Assembly: GCA_963801715.1 (NCBI GenBank)
Contig: CAWDGB010000020.1
Span: forward strand, 124,001 to 188,000
Direction of reading: 5' to 3'
Length of the DNA: 64,000 nt
DNA from: CAVVJA01 sp963801715
GTDB lineage: Bacteria; Actinomycetota; Actinomycetes; Mycobacteriales; Jatrophihabitantaceae
Of the stretch, positions 10,359 through 19,135 are shown piece after piece. The notes beneath the pieces are model-generated. The model was not told where the DNA came from. It did not search any database and saw only the letters and a list, made by a program, of their open reading frames with translations. Numbering within the stretch: position 1 is the first letter of the stretch; each line of letters begins with the position of its first letter. The translations under genes were made by a program, and so were the position numbers.

Positions 10359-10388
10359 CTACACGAACGGCATGCGGTCAGATCGACA
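10359..10388 (-). promoter_or_regulatory. Putative ECF42 promoter for the SMP-30 gene
   Basis: On the minus strand TGTCGA (10388-10383), 17 bases, then CGTGTAG (10365-10359). The same two blocks with the same spacing, including CGTT just before CGTGTAG, occur ahead of the DGPF-sigma operon. TGTCGA is, as I recall, the -35 element reported for ECF42 sigma factors. The -35 sits within the last codons of the sigma gene. Confidence 0.65.
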
Positions 10389-11592
10389 GGGCCGAGCGAC
10401 GGCGGCGAAGAAAGTCGCGTTCGCTGGCGTTGCCAACGTGATCGATCGCGGCGTCGTACGCTGCCGCGGCTTCCGCGTCGCGACCGAGACGGCGCAGCAG
10501 GTCCGCGCGCACGGCGTGGAACACGTGATACTGGCTGAGGTCGAGGTCATCGACTAGTGCCAGTGCCGTCGTCGGGCCGTCGACCTCGGCGACGGCAACC
10601 GCGCGGTGCAGCGCGACGATTGGACTCGGCGCAATCGCGAGCAACTGATCGTAGAGCTGTTTGATCTGCACCCAGTCGGTGGGCGGCCCGTCGCTGTGGA
10701 CGGCGTGAATTGCGGCCTGTAGTTGGTACGGGCCGGGCTGATTACGTCTCAGACAGTCCCTGACGATGGCCTGGCCCTCCGCGATGAGCTCGTTGTCCCA
10801 CAGGGCCCGGTCTTGGTCGGCGAGAAGCACAAGAGCACCGTCGGGAGAGGTACGCGCCGGCCGCCGGGAGTCGACAAGCAGCAGCAGCGCGAGCAGTCCC
10901 CGGACCTCGGGCTCGTCAGGCATCAACTCGGCGAGCAGCCGGCCGAGGTGTATCGCCTCCGCGGAGAGGTCCTCACGAACGAGGTGCTCGCCCGAGCTGG
11001 CTGCATATCCCTCGTTGAAGATGAGGTAGACGACTGCCAGCACGGCACGAAGACGATCGGGCAGCTCGGCCTCATGCGGGACGCGGTAGGGGATCCGCGC
11101 GTCTCGGATCTTTCCCTTGGCGCGGACCAGCCGCTGCGCCATTGTCGGCTCGGGGACAAGAAAGGCGTGCGCAATCTCCGCTGTGGACAACCCCCCGATC
11201 AGGCGCAGGGTCAACGCGACCTGGGCGCCGATGCTCAACGCCGGATGACAGCAAGTGAAGATCAGACGGAGCCGGTCGTCAGGCACGACATCCTCCCCTT
11301 CGACAGGCGCGCCCGAGGTGTGCAAGAGAGCGGCCTGGGCATGCCGGTCGTCGCGGGACGCCTCGCGACGCAGCCGATCGATGGCGCGGTTGCGGGCCGT
11401 CGTGATGATCCAGCCCGCCGGGCTGGGCGGCAGCCCGGCCGCCGGCCAGCGTTCGACTGCAGCCGTGAACGCGTCCTGCACCGCCTCCTCGGCGAGATCG
11501 ATGTCGCCGAGGACGCGGACCAGCACGGCGACCGCGCGCCCGTATTCAGCGCGGAACACTCGCGCAATCTCGGACGCTGGCAGATCGGGCAT
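10378..11592 (-). CDS. ECF42-group RNA polymerase sigma factor with C-terminal extension
   Basis: A sigma factor of 404 residues. Sigma-2 covers about residues 10-75 (EEAVQDAF, RNRAIDRLRRE) and sigma-4 about 110-170 (LIGGLSTAEIAHAF, TMAQRLVRAKGKIRDA). A long helical TPR-like extension follows, containing NEGYAASSG and AVAVAEVDGP, which is the hallmark of the ECF42 group. It starts at ATG 11592, overlapping the TAA stop of the DGPF gene (TAATG), so the pair is translationally coupled. The group has no classical anti-sigma factor; control is thought to run through the extension and the DGPF partner. Confidence 0.92.
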   Translation of the reverse strand: MPDLPASEIARVFRAEYGRAVAVLVRVLGDIDLAEEAVQDAFTAAVERWPAAGLPPSPAGWIITTARNRAIDRLRREASRDDRHAQAALLHTSGAPVEGEDVVPDDRLRLIFTCCHPALSIGAQVALTLRLIGGLSTAEIAHAFLVPEPTMAQRLVRAKGKIRDARIPYRVPHEAELPDRLRAVLAVVYLIFNEGYAASSGEHLVREDLSAEAIHLGRLLAELMPDEPEVRGLLALLLLVDSRRPARTSPDGALVLLADQDRALWDNELIAEGQAIVRDCLRRNQPGPYQLQAAIHAVHSDGPPTDWVQIKQLYDQLLAIAPSPIVALHRAVAVAEVDGPTTALALVDDLDLSQYHVFHAVRADLLRRLGRDAEAAAAYDAAIDHVGNASERDFLRRRRSALSI

Positions 11593-11939
11593 TACCGTTC
11601 GTCGGCGAACGGGCGCACCTCGATCGGCAGCGGAACGACCTGGGCGAGCTTGCGGCCCCAGCTCAGCGCGGCGTCGAGATCGGTGGCGTTGATGATCGTG
11701 AAGCCGCCGAGGTATTCCTTTCCCTCGGCGAACGGACCATCGGTGGTCAAGATCTCGCCTCCGTCGAGCCGCAGCACGGTCGCTGTGCTCGGATGATTGA
11801 GGCCTCCGGAGAAGACCCACACGCCGGCCGACTTCATCTCGCGATTGAGTTCATCCAGATCCTGCATGATCTTGCTCAGGACCTCAGGTGCGGGCGGAGT
11901 CCCTTCTGGCTGGTAGACGCTGAGCAGGTATTGCTTCAT
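11592..11939 (-). CDS. YCII-related DGPF-family protein, partner of ECF42 sigma
   Basis: A 115-residue YCII-fold protein containing the signature TTDGPFAEGKEYLGGF. DGPF proteins are the usual genomic partners and targets of ECF42 sigma factors, and this gene is coupled to the sigma gene by a TAATG overlap. The ATG at 11939 has a GGGAGG site. A putative ECF42 promoter lies 32 bases upstream, consistent with autoregulation. Molecular function of the family is not established. Confidence 0.9.
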   Translation of the reverse strand: MKQYLLSVYQPEGTPPAPEVLSKIMQDLDELNREMKSAGVWVFSGGLNHPSTATVLRLDGGEILTTDGPFAEGKEYLGGFTIINATDLDAALSWGRKLAQVVPLPIEVRPFADER

Positions 11940-11970
11940 CTCTGCCTCCCTTGCGGTGTCGGTTCATCCT

Positions 11971-12000
11971 CTACACGAACGACACCGGCATGGATCGACA
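11971..12000 (-). promoter_or_regulatory. Putative ECF42 autoregulatory promoter
   Basis: On the minus strand TGTCGA (12000-11995), 17 bases, then CGTGTAG (11977-11971), 32 bases upstream of the DGPF start codon. It matches the block at 10359-10388 in both elements and spacing while the intervening bases mostly differ. Confidence 0.7.
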
Positions 12001-12043
12001 CCCGCGGGAATGCAATCCCAGCCCAGACGGATGTTCGTCCGGA

Positions 12044-12901
12044 TCAGGCGTCCGCTGCGCTCAGCCGGGCGACCTCGCTGGCGTCGAGACGGATGGCGGC
12101 CGCGGCGATGTTCTCCTCGAGATGACTGACCGATCCGGTGCCCGGAATCGGCAGTATCGTCGGCGACCGAGCCAGGAGCCAGGCGAGGGCCACCTGGGTG
12201 GGTGTCGCATCATGACGCGGAGCGAGCTCCCGGAGCGTGCGATTGTTCGCGACGTCCCGAATCGGCCCCCAGGGCAGGAAGACCAGTGATTCCAGCTCGC
12301 ACACGTCGATCAAGGATTCCGAGTCACGATCAGCGATGCTGTACCGGTTCTGAATCGAGACGACGGGAGTCAGCCGCTGCGCAACCCGAAGTTGCTCCTC
12401 ATTCACATTCGACACGCCGATATGACGGATCTTGCCCTGCTCCTTTAATTCGACGAGGGCTCCGACGGAATCCTCATACGGGATACGCGGATCAGGGCGG
12501 TGTAGCTGATAAAGGGCAATCTGGTCGAGTCGGAGGCGCTGCAGGCTTCCCTCGCACGCTGCCTTGAGATGGTCGGGCCGGCCGTTGATCGGCCACCGGT
12601 TCGGGCCGGTGCGCTCGTGTCCGCCCTTCGTGGCGATGACGAGGTCTTCGGGATACGGGTAGAGCGCTTCGGCAATCAATGTCTCGCTCACGTCCGGTCC
12701 GTACGAATCGGCCGTGTCGATGAAGTTCACACCAAGTTCGATCGCCCGCCTAAGCAGCGACTTGGCGACGTCCCGATCCGGCGGTTCACCCCAGATTCCC
12801 GAGCCGGTTAGGCGCATCGCCCCGAAGCCGAGCCGGTTGACCGTCAGATCCCCACCAATGGCGATCGTTCCCGCATCAGCCGCGGACGCCGGGTCGGTCA
12901 C
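12044..12901 (-). CDS. Aldo/keto reductase
   Basis: A 285-residue NADPH-dependent oxidoreductase with the (beta/alpha)8 fold. The catalytic set is visible: Asp and Tyr in NFIDTADSYG, Lys in VIATKGG, and His in YQLHRPDP; the cofactor region is ILPIPGTGSVSHLEEN. GTG start with a GGGAGAG site. It lies upstream of the DGPF-sigma operon in the same direction, with the ECF42 promoter in between, so it is probably a separate unit. One of four AKR genes in the window; substrate unknown. Confidence 0.9.
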   Translation of the reverse strand: MTDPASAADAGTIAIGGDLTVNRLGFGAMRLTGSGIWGEPPDRDVAKSLLRRAIELGVNFIDTADSYGPDVSETLIAEALYPYPEDLVIATKGGHERTGPNRWPINGRPDHLKAACEGSLQRLRLDQIALYQLHRPDPRIPYEDSVGALVELKEQGKIRHIGVSNVNEEQLRVAQRLTPVVSIQNRYSIADRDSESLIDVCELESLVFLPWGPIRDVANNRTLRELAPRHDATPTQVALAWLLARSPTILPIPGTGSVSHLEENIAAAAIRLDASEVARLSAADA

Positions 12902-13099
12902 GGATGCTCTCCCTTCGGGTATTCACCCCGACCACCGTCGAGGACGGACGGTTCCAGCGTGCCGCGCAACGCGTGGCACGTGCACCGTTTCACTCGTGGC
13001 GAGATTGTCGACGCGGAGTACCGCCGGGGTTAGTCGTGCGGCTCCGCTACGGAGGCTGCCAAGCCGCTTTGCCTGTCCCACGGTCCGCGCCTCCTATTC

Positions 13100-13130
13100 T
13101 TGACATCTCCGCATATCCGTGTGATCATGC
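13100..13130 (+). promoter_or_regulatory. Promoter with candidate ArsR/SmtB operator
   Basis: TTGACA (13100-13105), 17 bases, then GATCAT (13123-13128) gives a plausible -35/-10 pair. An imperfect inverted repeat with CGCAT and ATGCG arms (13110-13131) spans the spacer and -10, the usual place for an ArsR-family repressor to block polymerase. The ArsR start codon follows at 13149. Confidence 0.55.
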
Positions 13131-13148
13131 GGGTGTACGGAGGTTGTA

Positions 13149-13523
13149 ATGGTACTTGGCGCGCATTCTCATCCGGTCCACGCCGACGCGGTGGCCAAGG
13201 CGCAATCAGAACTGATCAGCATCGACGAGGCCGGCCGCCTGGCCGGGCTGCTGGGTTTGCTGGCCGACCCGGTCCGGTCGCGAATTCTGTTCGCTTTGGT
13301 CGCGGTCGATCGGCTGTGCGTCGGGGATTTGGCGTTGGCCCTCGGCGTCAGCGAAGACGCAGTCTCGTACGGGCTGAAACTGCTGCGCACCTCCGGCCTG
13401 GTGACATTTCGCAAGGAAGGACGGATTGTCTACTACGCGCTGGCGGATGCCTTTCCGCATCCATTGCTGGAGCACTGTCTGCGACAACTGTTGCAGATCA
13501 GCGGCGAGAGGCCCAGGGCATGA
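13149..13523 (+). CDS. ArsR/SmtB-family metal-sensing repressor
   Basis: A 124-residue winged-helix regulator. Recognition helix region ALGVSEDAVSYGLKLLRTSG and wing VTFRKEGRIVYYAL are typical. Candidate metal ligands are the Cys in RLCVGDLA (alpha3 site), His residues in the N-terminal HSHPVH, and HPLLEHC near the C-terminus (alpha5-like site). ATG 13149 with a GGAGG site. Its TGA overlaps the ATG of the P-type ATPase (ATGA), so sensor and pump are translationally coupled; it probably represses the operon until copper or another soft metal binds. Confidence 0.92.
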   Translation: MVLGAHSHPVHADAVAKAQSELISIDEAGRLAGLLGLLADPVRSRILFALVAVDRLCVGDLALALGVSEDAVSYGLKLLRTSGLVTFRKEGRIVYYALADAFPHPLLEHCLRQLLQISGERPRA

Positions 13524-15596
13524 CCCGGGTGAACGAACGCGCTCCGGTGCCGGAGCCCGTCAACCATAGGGGGCCTCCGGCAACAAGCGAGCACGCCAGT
13601 CATGGGCACATGGGACACGCAGAGCATGACCACGCCGCTCAGTTCCGCGACCGGTTCTGGTTGAGCCTGCTGCTGGCCCTGCCGGTCGTCGGCTTCAGTC
13701 CGATGTTCGCCGACGTGCTCGGCTACGGCTTGCCGCCAGGCACGGCCTGGATATCACCGGTGTTGGGCACCGTCGTTTTCTTCTACGGAGGTTGGCCATT
13801 TCTCACCGGTGCGTGGTCGGAGCTGCGCGCCCGCCAGCCGGGCATGATGCTGCTGATCGCCCTCGCCATCACCGTGGCGTTCGGGGCCAGCGCCGCTACG
13901 TCGCTCGACATTGGTGGCGTCGACCTGGACTTCTGGTGGGAGCTGGCGCTGCTTGTCGTGATCATGCTGCTCGGCCACTGGTTGGAGATGCGCGCGCTCG
14001 GCAACGCATCGAGTGCCCTCGACGCGTTGGCGGCCCTGCTACCCGACAGCGCGGAGCGGATCGAGGACGACGGGGCAGTGACGTCAGTCGGGCTGGATGA
14101 GCTGAAGCCCGGCGACCTGGTGCTGGTGCGTTCCGGCGGCCGGGTGCCGGCCGATGGCACGGTGCTGGAGGGCCACGCGGAACTCGATGAGTCAATGATT
14201 ACTGGCGAATCTCGATTAGTAACGAAGACGATCGGGAACCGGGTGGTGGCTGGCACGGTGGCGACCGACTCCTCGCTGCGAGTACGTATCGACGCCGTCG
14301 GCGAGGACACCGCGCTGGCCGGGATTCGTCGGTTGGTCGCGGAAGCGCAGGCATCGCGATCCAGAGCTCAGGCACTAGCTGATCGGGCCGCCGCGTTGCT
14401 GTTCTACTTCGCAACCACTGCTGGGGTCATCACCTTCATCGTCTGGTTGGTGCTCGGTGATCCAAAGCAGGCGGTGGAACGCACGGTGACCGTGCTGGTC
14501 ATCGCCTGCCCGCACGCCCTCGGACTGGCCATCCCGCTGGTCATCGCGCTGTCGACGGCGTTAGCTGCCCGGGCGGGCATTCTGGTGAAGGACCGCCTGG
14601 CGCTGGAGCGCATGCGAACCGTCGATACGGTGTTGTTCGACAAGACCGGCACGCTCACGAAAGGACAGCCGGCCGTCGTCGGGCTAGCCGCCGTCGACGC
14701 TTCTGAGGACGCCACCACACGCGTGTTAGCCCTGGCTGGCGCGGTTGAGGCCGATTCTGAGCATCCGCTGGCTCGTGCCATTGTGGCGGCGGCGCGCCAG
14801 AGCGGGGCCATGGCAATCGCGGCGGACTTCCAGTCGTTGACCGGTCGCGGCGTCCGCGCCACGGTCGACGGGGTGGACGTGGCAGTAGGAGGCCCGGCCC
14901 TATTGCGCGAGGTCGGTCTGGATGTGCCGGACGCTCTGGACGATCAGGTGACGACGTGGTCAAATCGCGGCGCCGCTGTGCTCTACGTGATGGAAGCGGG
15001 CAAGGTCATCGGAGCGCTGGCGTTGGCCGACGAAATCCGAGCGGAGTCACGCGCCGGCCGTCGACCAGCTGCACGCTCGTGGCATCCGAGTTGTCATGAT
15101 CACTGGTGACGCCCGAGTCGTGGCCGAGGCGGTAGCAGCGGACCTGGGAGTCGACGAGGTCTTCGCCGAGGTGTTGCCCGAAGACAAGGACGCCAAGGTG
15201 GCCGAGCTGCAAGCGCGCGGTTTGCGCGTCGCCATGGTCGGCGACGGGGTTAACGACGCCGCCGCATTGGCCCGAGCCGATGTCGGTCTGGCCATCGGCG
15301 CCGGCACCGACGTCGCCATTGAATCGGCGGGCGTGGTCCTGGCCTCCGACGACCCGCGTAGCGTTCTCAGCGTTATCAAGCTGAGTGCGGCCAGCTATCA
15401 CAAAATGATCCAGAATCTGGCCTGGGCGACCGGCTACAACCTGATCGCTGTGCCGCTGGCGGCCGGTGTTCTCGCCGGTGTTGGAGTGTTACTGCCGCCC
15501 GCCGTGGGCGCAATCTTGATGAGCGCCTCGACCCTGGTTGTCGCCGCGAACGCGCAGCTATTGCGGCGCATCGACCTGCAACCCAGTGCGAGCTAA
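13520..15596 (+). CDS. P1B-type copper-translocating ATPase, CopB-like with CPH motif (frame break)
   Basis: An integral-membrane ATP-driven exporter of about 691 residues. A His-rich N-terminus (HASHGHMGHAEHDH, about 25-38) replaces the usual metal-binding ferredoxin-like domains. The ion motif is CPH (330-332) not CPC, which defines the CopB/P1B-3 class moving Cu(II)/Cu(I)/Ag. TGE (228-230), phosphorylated Asp374 in DKTGTLTK, HP (EHPLA) and GDGVNDAAAL are all present. The frame breaks at about 15045-15062: DEIRAESR ends one frame and AVDQLHARGIRVVMITGD continues in another. Translation is coupled to the upstream repressor. Confidence 0.9.
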
Positions 15597-15632
15597 CACA
15601 CGCTCGCTCCCTGTGAATGGCACCCTGGCTCG

Positions 15633-16259
15633 GTGAGTTGGTCGAGCTACGTTTCATTCCTTGTGTTCGCGATAGTGCTCGTCCTCGTTCCTGGACCGGA
15701 TTTCGCGGTAGTGACGAAAAACACACTCGCGGGCGGCCGTCGGCGCGGGGTCTGGAGCTGCGTTGGTGTGACAACCTCCAACGTGATCCAGGGGGCTGCC
15801 GCTGCCGCTGGTCTCGGTGCGGTGATCGTGCGCGCGCAACCGCTATTTCATGCGATCAAGTGGGCCGGCGTCGCCTATTTGGCGCTGCTCGCAGTTCAGG
15901 CGTTTCGGTCCGCGGCCGCGGGCCGCTACCGGCCGGTGGGCGGCAATTCAGCAGGTCCCGGCGGCGTTGCGGCACTAACGGGTTGGCGACAGGGCTTTCT
16001 GTCCAACATCACGAACCCTAAGGTGCTGGTCTTCTATCTCAGCGTGCTGCCGCAGTTTCTCGGCCCACATCCCACGCTCGCCGTCCTGCTCGGCTTGGCC
16101 TTCACCCACGCTGTGATGTCCTTGCTTTATCTGATCGTCGTCGTGAGTGGCCTGCATCAAGCTCGTTCGGTCCTGTCTCGCCGTCGAGTCCGTCGGGCGC
16201 TGGACGCCGCCACCGGCAGCGCCTTGCTCGGCTTCGGCGTCAAACTCGCAACGGACTAG
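15633..16259 (+). CDS. LysE/RhtB family amino-acid exporter
   Basis: A 208-residue membrane protein with about six helices and the family's N-terminal signature VLVPGPDFAVVTKNTLAGGRRRG, plus NPKVLVFYLSVLPQF in the middle. Family members export amino acids or related small molecules by proton exchange. GTG start at 15633 without a strong ribosome site. It follows the copper ATPase by 36 bases and may be cotranscribed, though no functional link is obvious. Confidence 0.9.
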   Translation: MSWSSYVSFLVFAIVLVLVPGPDFAVVTKNTLAGGRRRGVWSCVGVTTSNVIQGAAAAAGLGAVIVRAQPLFHAIKWAGVAYLALLAVQAFRSAAAGRYRPVGGNSAGPGGVAALTGWRQGFLSNITNPKVLVFYLSVLPQFLGPHPTLAVLLGLAFTHAVMSLLYLIVVVSGLHQARSVLSRRRVRRALDAATGSALLGFGVKLATD

Positions 16260-16537
16260 GTGATCTACAGTTCCTACCGGAAACTGTCGGGGTTTAGTGA
16301 GGACGCCTTTGCTCGCGGCGGCGGGGCAGCCGGAGTGTCACGACTGCGGTGCCGCCGCAATGTCCAACCAGAACCCGCCGATGCGGAGGTGGCCGCCTGG
16401 TGGAGGATGGGTTCCTGCCGAGATGCTGAATGCCGGTGGCGTCTACGTCCTGCTCCGCTCGCGAGGCTGGTTGTAATGGCTCGGGCAGGACCGCGGAGCG
16501 AGCGAGCCTCACCCAACCACTCAGTAAGGAGACGCCC

Positions 16538-16939
16538 GTGGACGTCCAACCCAAGCCGCCGACCACCAAAGGCCCAGCGGAGTGGTTTACCGGAGACGTC
16601 TGGATCGACAGCATCGCGAGAGGCGAGGATCCTTCGCGCGTCCGGGTCAGCGCGGTCCACTTCACGCCCACCGCCCGGACGGCTTGGCATTCCCACGCCG
16701 TAGGCCAAACCCTCTATGTCACCGAAGGAAAGGGCCTCGTCCAGTCCCGGGGCGGTGCGGTCGTCGAGATCCGCCCGGGCGACATTGTCTACACGCCAGC
16801 CGACGAGTGGCATTGGCATGGCGCCGCACCCGACCACTTCATGGCGCACCTGTCCATCACCGAGGCCGTCCCCGGCGACCTGCGTCCGGAGGCGGACTGG
16901 GGCGAGCACGTCACCGACGAGGAATACCGCGATGACTGA
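16538..16939 (+). CDS. Cupin-domain protein
   Basis: A 133-residue single beta-barrel cupin. Motif 1 is HFTPTARTAWHSHAVGQTLYV (His ligands), motif 2 is GDIVYTPADEWHWHGAAPDH. It probably binds a divalent metal. The GTG at 16538 is chosen for the AAGGAGA site; longer in-frame starts lack one. Relatives often sit next to carboxymuconolactone decarboxylase or AKR genes; here an AKR remnant and a full AKR follow. Enzymatic role not inferable. Confidence 0.88.
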   Translation: MDVQPKPPTTKGPAEWFTGDVWIDSIARGEDPSRVRVSAVHFTPTARTAWHSHAVGQTLYVTEGKGLVQSRGGAVVEIRPGDIVYTPADEWHWHGAAPDHFMAHLSITEAVPGDLRPEADWGEHVTDEEYRDD

Positions 16940-16963
16940 GCCCGGATGGAAGGAATCGCGGCC

Positions 16964-17095
16964 ATGGACAAGCGCATACTCGGTCGGGATCGGTCTCGGT
17001 GGTCGGGCTCGGCTGTACTGGCATGCGACAGAGTTTCGGCCCGTGCCCGGGCCGCCGCAGAGCCCTCACAGGATGATCCTGCAGGCACGTCCTAG
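16964..17095 (+). pseudogene. 5' remnant of an aldo/keto reductase gene
   Basis: The frame opens with MDKRILGRD, the standard N-terminus of one AKR subgroup, and the next frame continues VSVVGLGCTGMRQSFGP, which matches the strand and loop that normally follow. After about 40 codons the homology stops and an intact AKR gene of another subgroup begins at 17112. It is a truncated, frameshifted gene start, perhaps left by deletion between two AKR genes. Confidence 0.55.
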
Positions 17096-17111
17096 TTGAA
17101 GGAGCACACTC

Positions 17112-18132
17112 ATGGAACATCGACCACTCGGGCGCACCGGCGTCTCGGTCAGCAAACTGTGCCTCGGCGCCATGATGTTCGGCGACTGGGGCAACAAGGA
17201 CCACGACGACAGCATCCGGATCATCCACCGCGCGCTCGATGCCGGGATCAACTTCATCGACACCGCTGACGTCTACTCGCAGGGCGAATCGGAGGAGATC
17301 GTCGGCAAGGCGCTCGCGGGCCGGCGCGACGATGTCGTGCTCGCGACCAAGGCCCATATGCCGATGGGTCGAAGACGCTAACCAGCGGGGCAACTCGCGC
17401 CGCTGGATCCTCCGCGAGGTTGAAGACTCGCTGCAACGGCTGGGCACCGACTGGATTGACTTGTACCAGATCCACCGCTACGACCCGGACGTCGACATCG
17501 AAGAGACGCTCGGCGCGCTCACCGATCTCGTTCGACAGGGCAAGGTGCGCTATCTCGGCTCGTCGACCTTCCCACCCTCGGCGATCGTGCGGGGCCAGTG
17601 GGCGGCGCGGGACCAGCACCTCCAGCGCTTTGTCTGCGAGCAGCCGCCGTACTCCATGCTGGTCCGCGGCATCGAGGGCGACGTCCTGCCGACCTGTGCG
17701 CGCTACGGGATGGGCGTAATTCCGTGGAGCCCGCTGGCCGGCGGCTGGCTGTCCGGGCGCTGGCGCAAAGAAGCCGCCGCGCCGTCCTCGACGCGCGCCG
17801 AGCGGCTCCCCATGCGCTTCGACCTGTCGCTACCGGAAAACCAGCGCAAGCTCGACGCCACTGAGTCGCTCGCCCAGCTAGCCGAGCAGGCAGGGATGCC
17901 GCTGATCGAGATGGCCATCGCGTTCGTGATCAATCACCCGGCGGTCACCGCGGCGATCATCGGGCCGCGCACCATGGAGCAGCTCGAGTCCCAGCTTGCT
18001 GCCGCCGACGTCAAGCTCTCGGACGACGTGCTCGACCGTATCGATGAGATCGTCCCGCCCGGCACGAACATCAATCCCGCGGACGGCGGATGGACCAACC
18101 CGGCTCTGGAGCCGGCTGCGCGACGGCGCTAG
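17112..18132 (+). CDS. Aldo/keto reductase (frame break)
   Basis: About 339 residues. Catalytic residues are in NFIDTADVYS (Asp, Tyr), VLATKAHMP (Lys) and YQIHRYDPD (His); PWSPLAGGWLSGR and IIGPRTMEQLESQL mark the cofactor-binding C-terminal half. ATG 17112 has an AAGGAG site. The frame breaks at about 17362-17375: HMPMG ends one frame and EDANQRGNSRRWI continues in another, as in intact homologues. Substrate unknown. Confidence 0.88.
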
Positions 18133-18840
18133 AACTCCGCCGGCCACCCGACTCGCAGTGACAGCGACGACAACGGCCCCGACTACGAGCGCCAATGTGT
18201 GCTCAACCACGGTCAGGGGTGCGCTGAGCATCACGTCGCCGATCACCCCGACGGCAACGATGGCCGCGAGGGGGAGTGAACGGCGCAGCCAGGCGAGCCC
18301 GGCCACAGCGCCGACGACCAGGCATGAGGTGCCGTAGTCGACCTCGCTCAAGACGTCGGCGTGACCGAGCAGCGGCGCCAGAAGAGCCACCGTGACAGTT
18401 GGCAGGACGTGACTCGCCGCGACGCACGCCAACAGCCTGGCCCATCCGATCTGTACCTCAAGGACGGCGAAGATTACTACCGCGATGAAAAGCGTCCACA
18501 GATACTGCAGCCAGCTCTGGGCGAGAAGTCCGCTGGAAACAAGCCGCCATAGTTCGCCGGAATAAAGATCATCGCCCTTGTACTCGAGCAGGCTCGTCGC
18601 CTGCTGCTGGACGGGACTCGGCGTGTGTACCAGGGCGGTCAGGATGAGGCTCGCGGTAGCCAGGGCGAGACTCGCTGGAACGGCGCGGGCCAGACCGCGG
18701 CTGCGGATGCACTCCCGCAGAGGCCCGAAATGGGCCCGGCTCACGCTGACCAGCGCGCTCGCGATCCTGTGGCGGGTTGCCGTTGCTGGAGCCGTTCGCA
18801 CCCAGTGAACCTGTCGATCCGGGGTGAGCGTCGCGGTCAC
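17878..18840 (-). CDS. Rhomboid-like multi-pass membrane protein
   Basis: An open frame of 320 codons from GTG 18840. The first ~235 residues hold about six hydrophobic helices and rhomboid-like patterns: a long first loop ending in ELWRLVSSGLLAQSW, then VLPTVTVALLAPLLGHADVLSEVDYGTSCLVVG, where the GTS Ser could be nucleophile-like. No clear catalytic His motif is seen, so protease activity is doubtful. The last ~85 codons lie antisense to the AKR gene and lose membrane character; the natural end is probably near 18130, with a frame slip hiding the stop (an adjacent frame has TAG there). Confidence 0.6.
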   Translation of the reverse strand: MTATLTPDRQVHWVRTAPATATRHRIASALVSVSRAHFGPLRECIRSRGLARAVPASLALATASLILTALVHTPSPVQQQATSLLEYKGDDLYSGELWRLVSSGLLAQSWLQYLWTLFIAVVIFAVLEVQIGWARLLACVAASHVLPTVTVALLAPLLGHADVLSEVDYGTSCLVVGAVAGLAWLRRSLPLAAIVAVGVIGDVMLSAPLTVVEHTLALVVGAVVVAVTASRVAGGVLAPSRSRLQSRVGPSAVRGIDVRAGRDDLIDTVEHVVRELDVGGSKLGLELLHGARPDDRRGDRRVIDHERDGHLDQRHPCLLG

Positions 18841-19135
18841 GATCCGACCACGCAGCAGCTCGGGCTGACCCGGTCGCGAGCCAATCCCGCTCGTGGCCGA
18901 TCAGCGGCTGATGTTGTTCTGTGATCGGACATGACATCCCCGTACGATCCCTGGACTCTCCTTCACCACCAGAGGAGCACCGGTACGGTCGTGATACTTC
19001 TGTCACCCGAATCACGCGGCCTGCCGGCCATGCGCACGGAGCCTATTGCGCTGGCTCACCGTCAGGGCCAAGCTCGCGATATCGGCATCCCAGCCCAGCG
19101 CGCAGTGCGGATCCACGTCGGGGACTGGAGGACAG
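18841..19135. other. Divergent intergenic region
   Basis: About 295 bases between divergent genes. It presumably carries both promoters; nothing else is recognisable. Confidence 0.4.

Noticed and set aside
16274..16909. 211-codon minus-strand frame over the cupin gene
   Set aside because: Antisense to a well-supported cupin with a good ribosome site; no recognisable domain.
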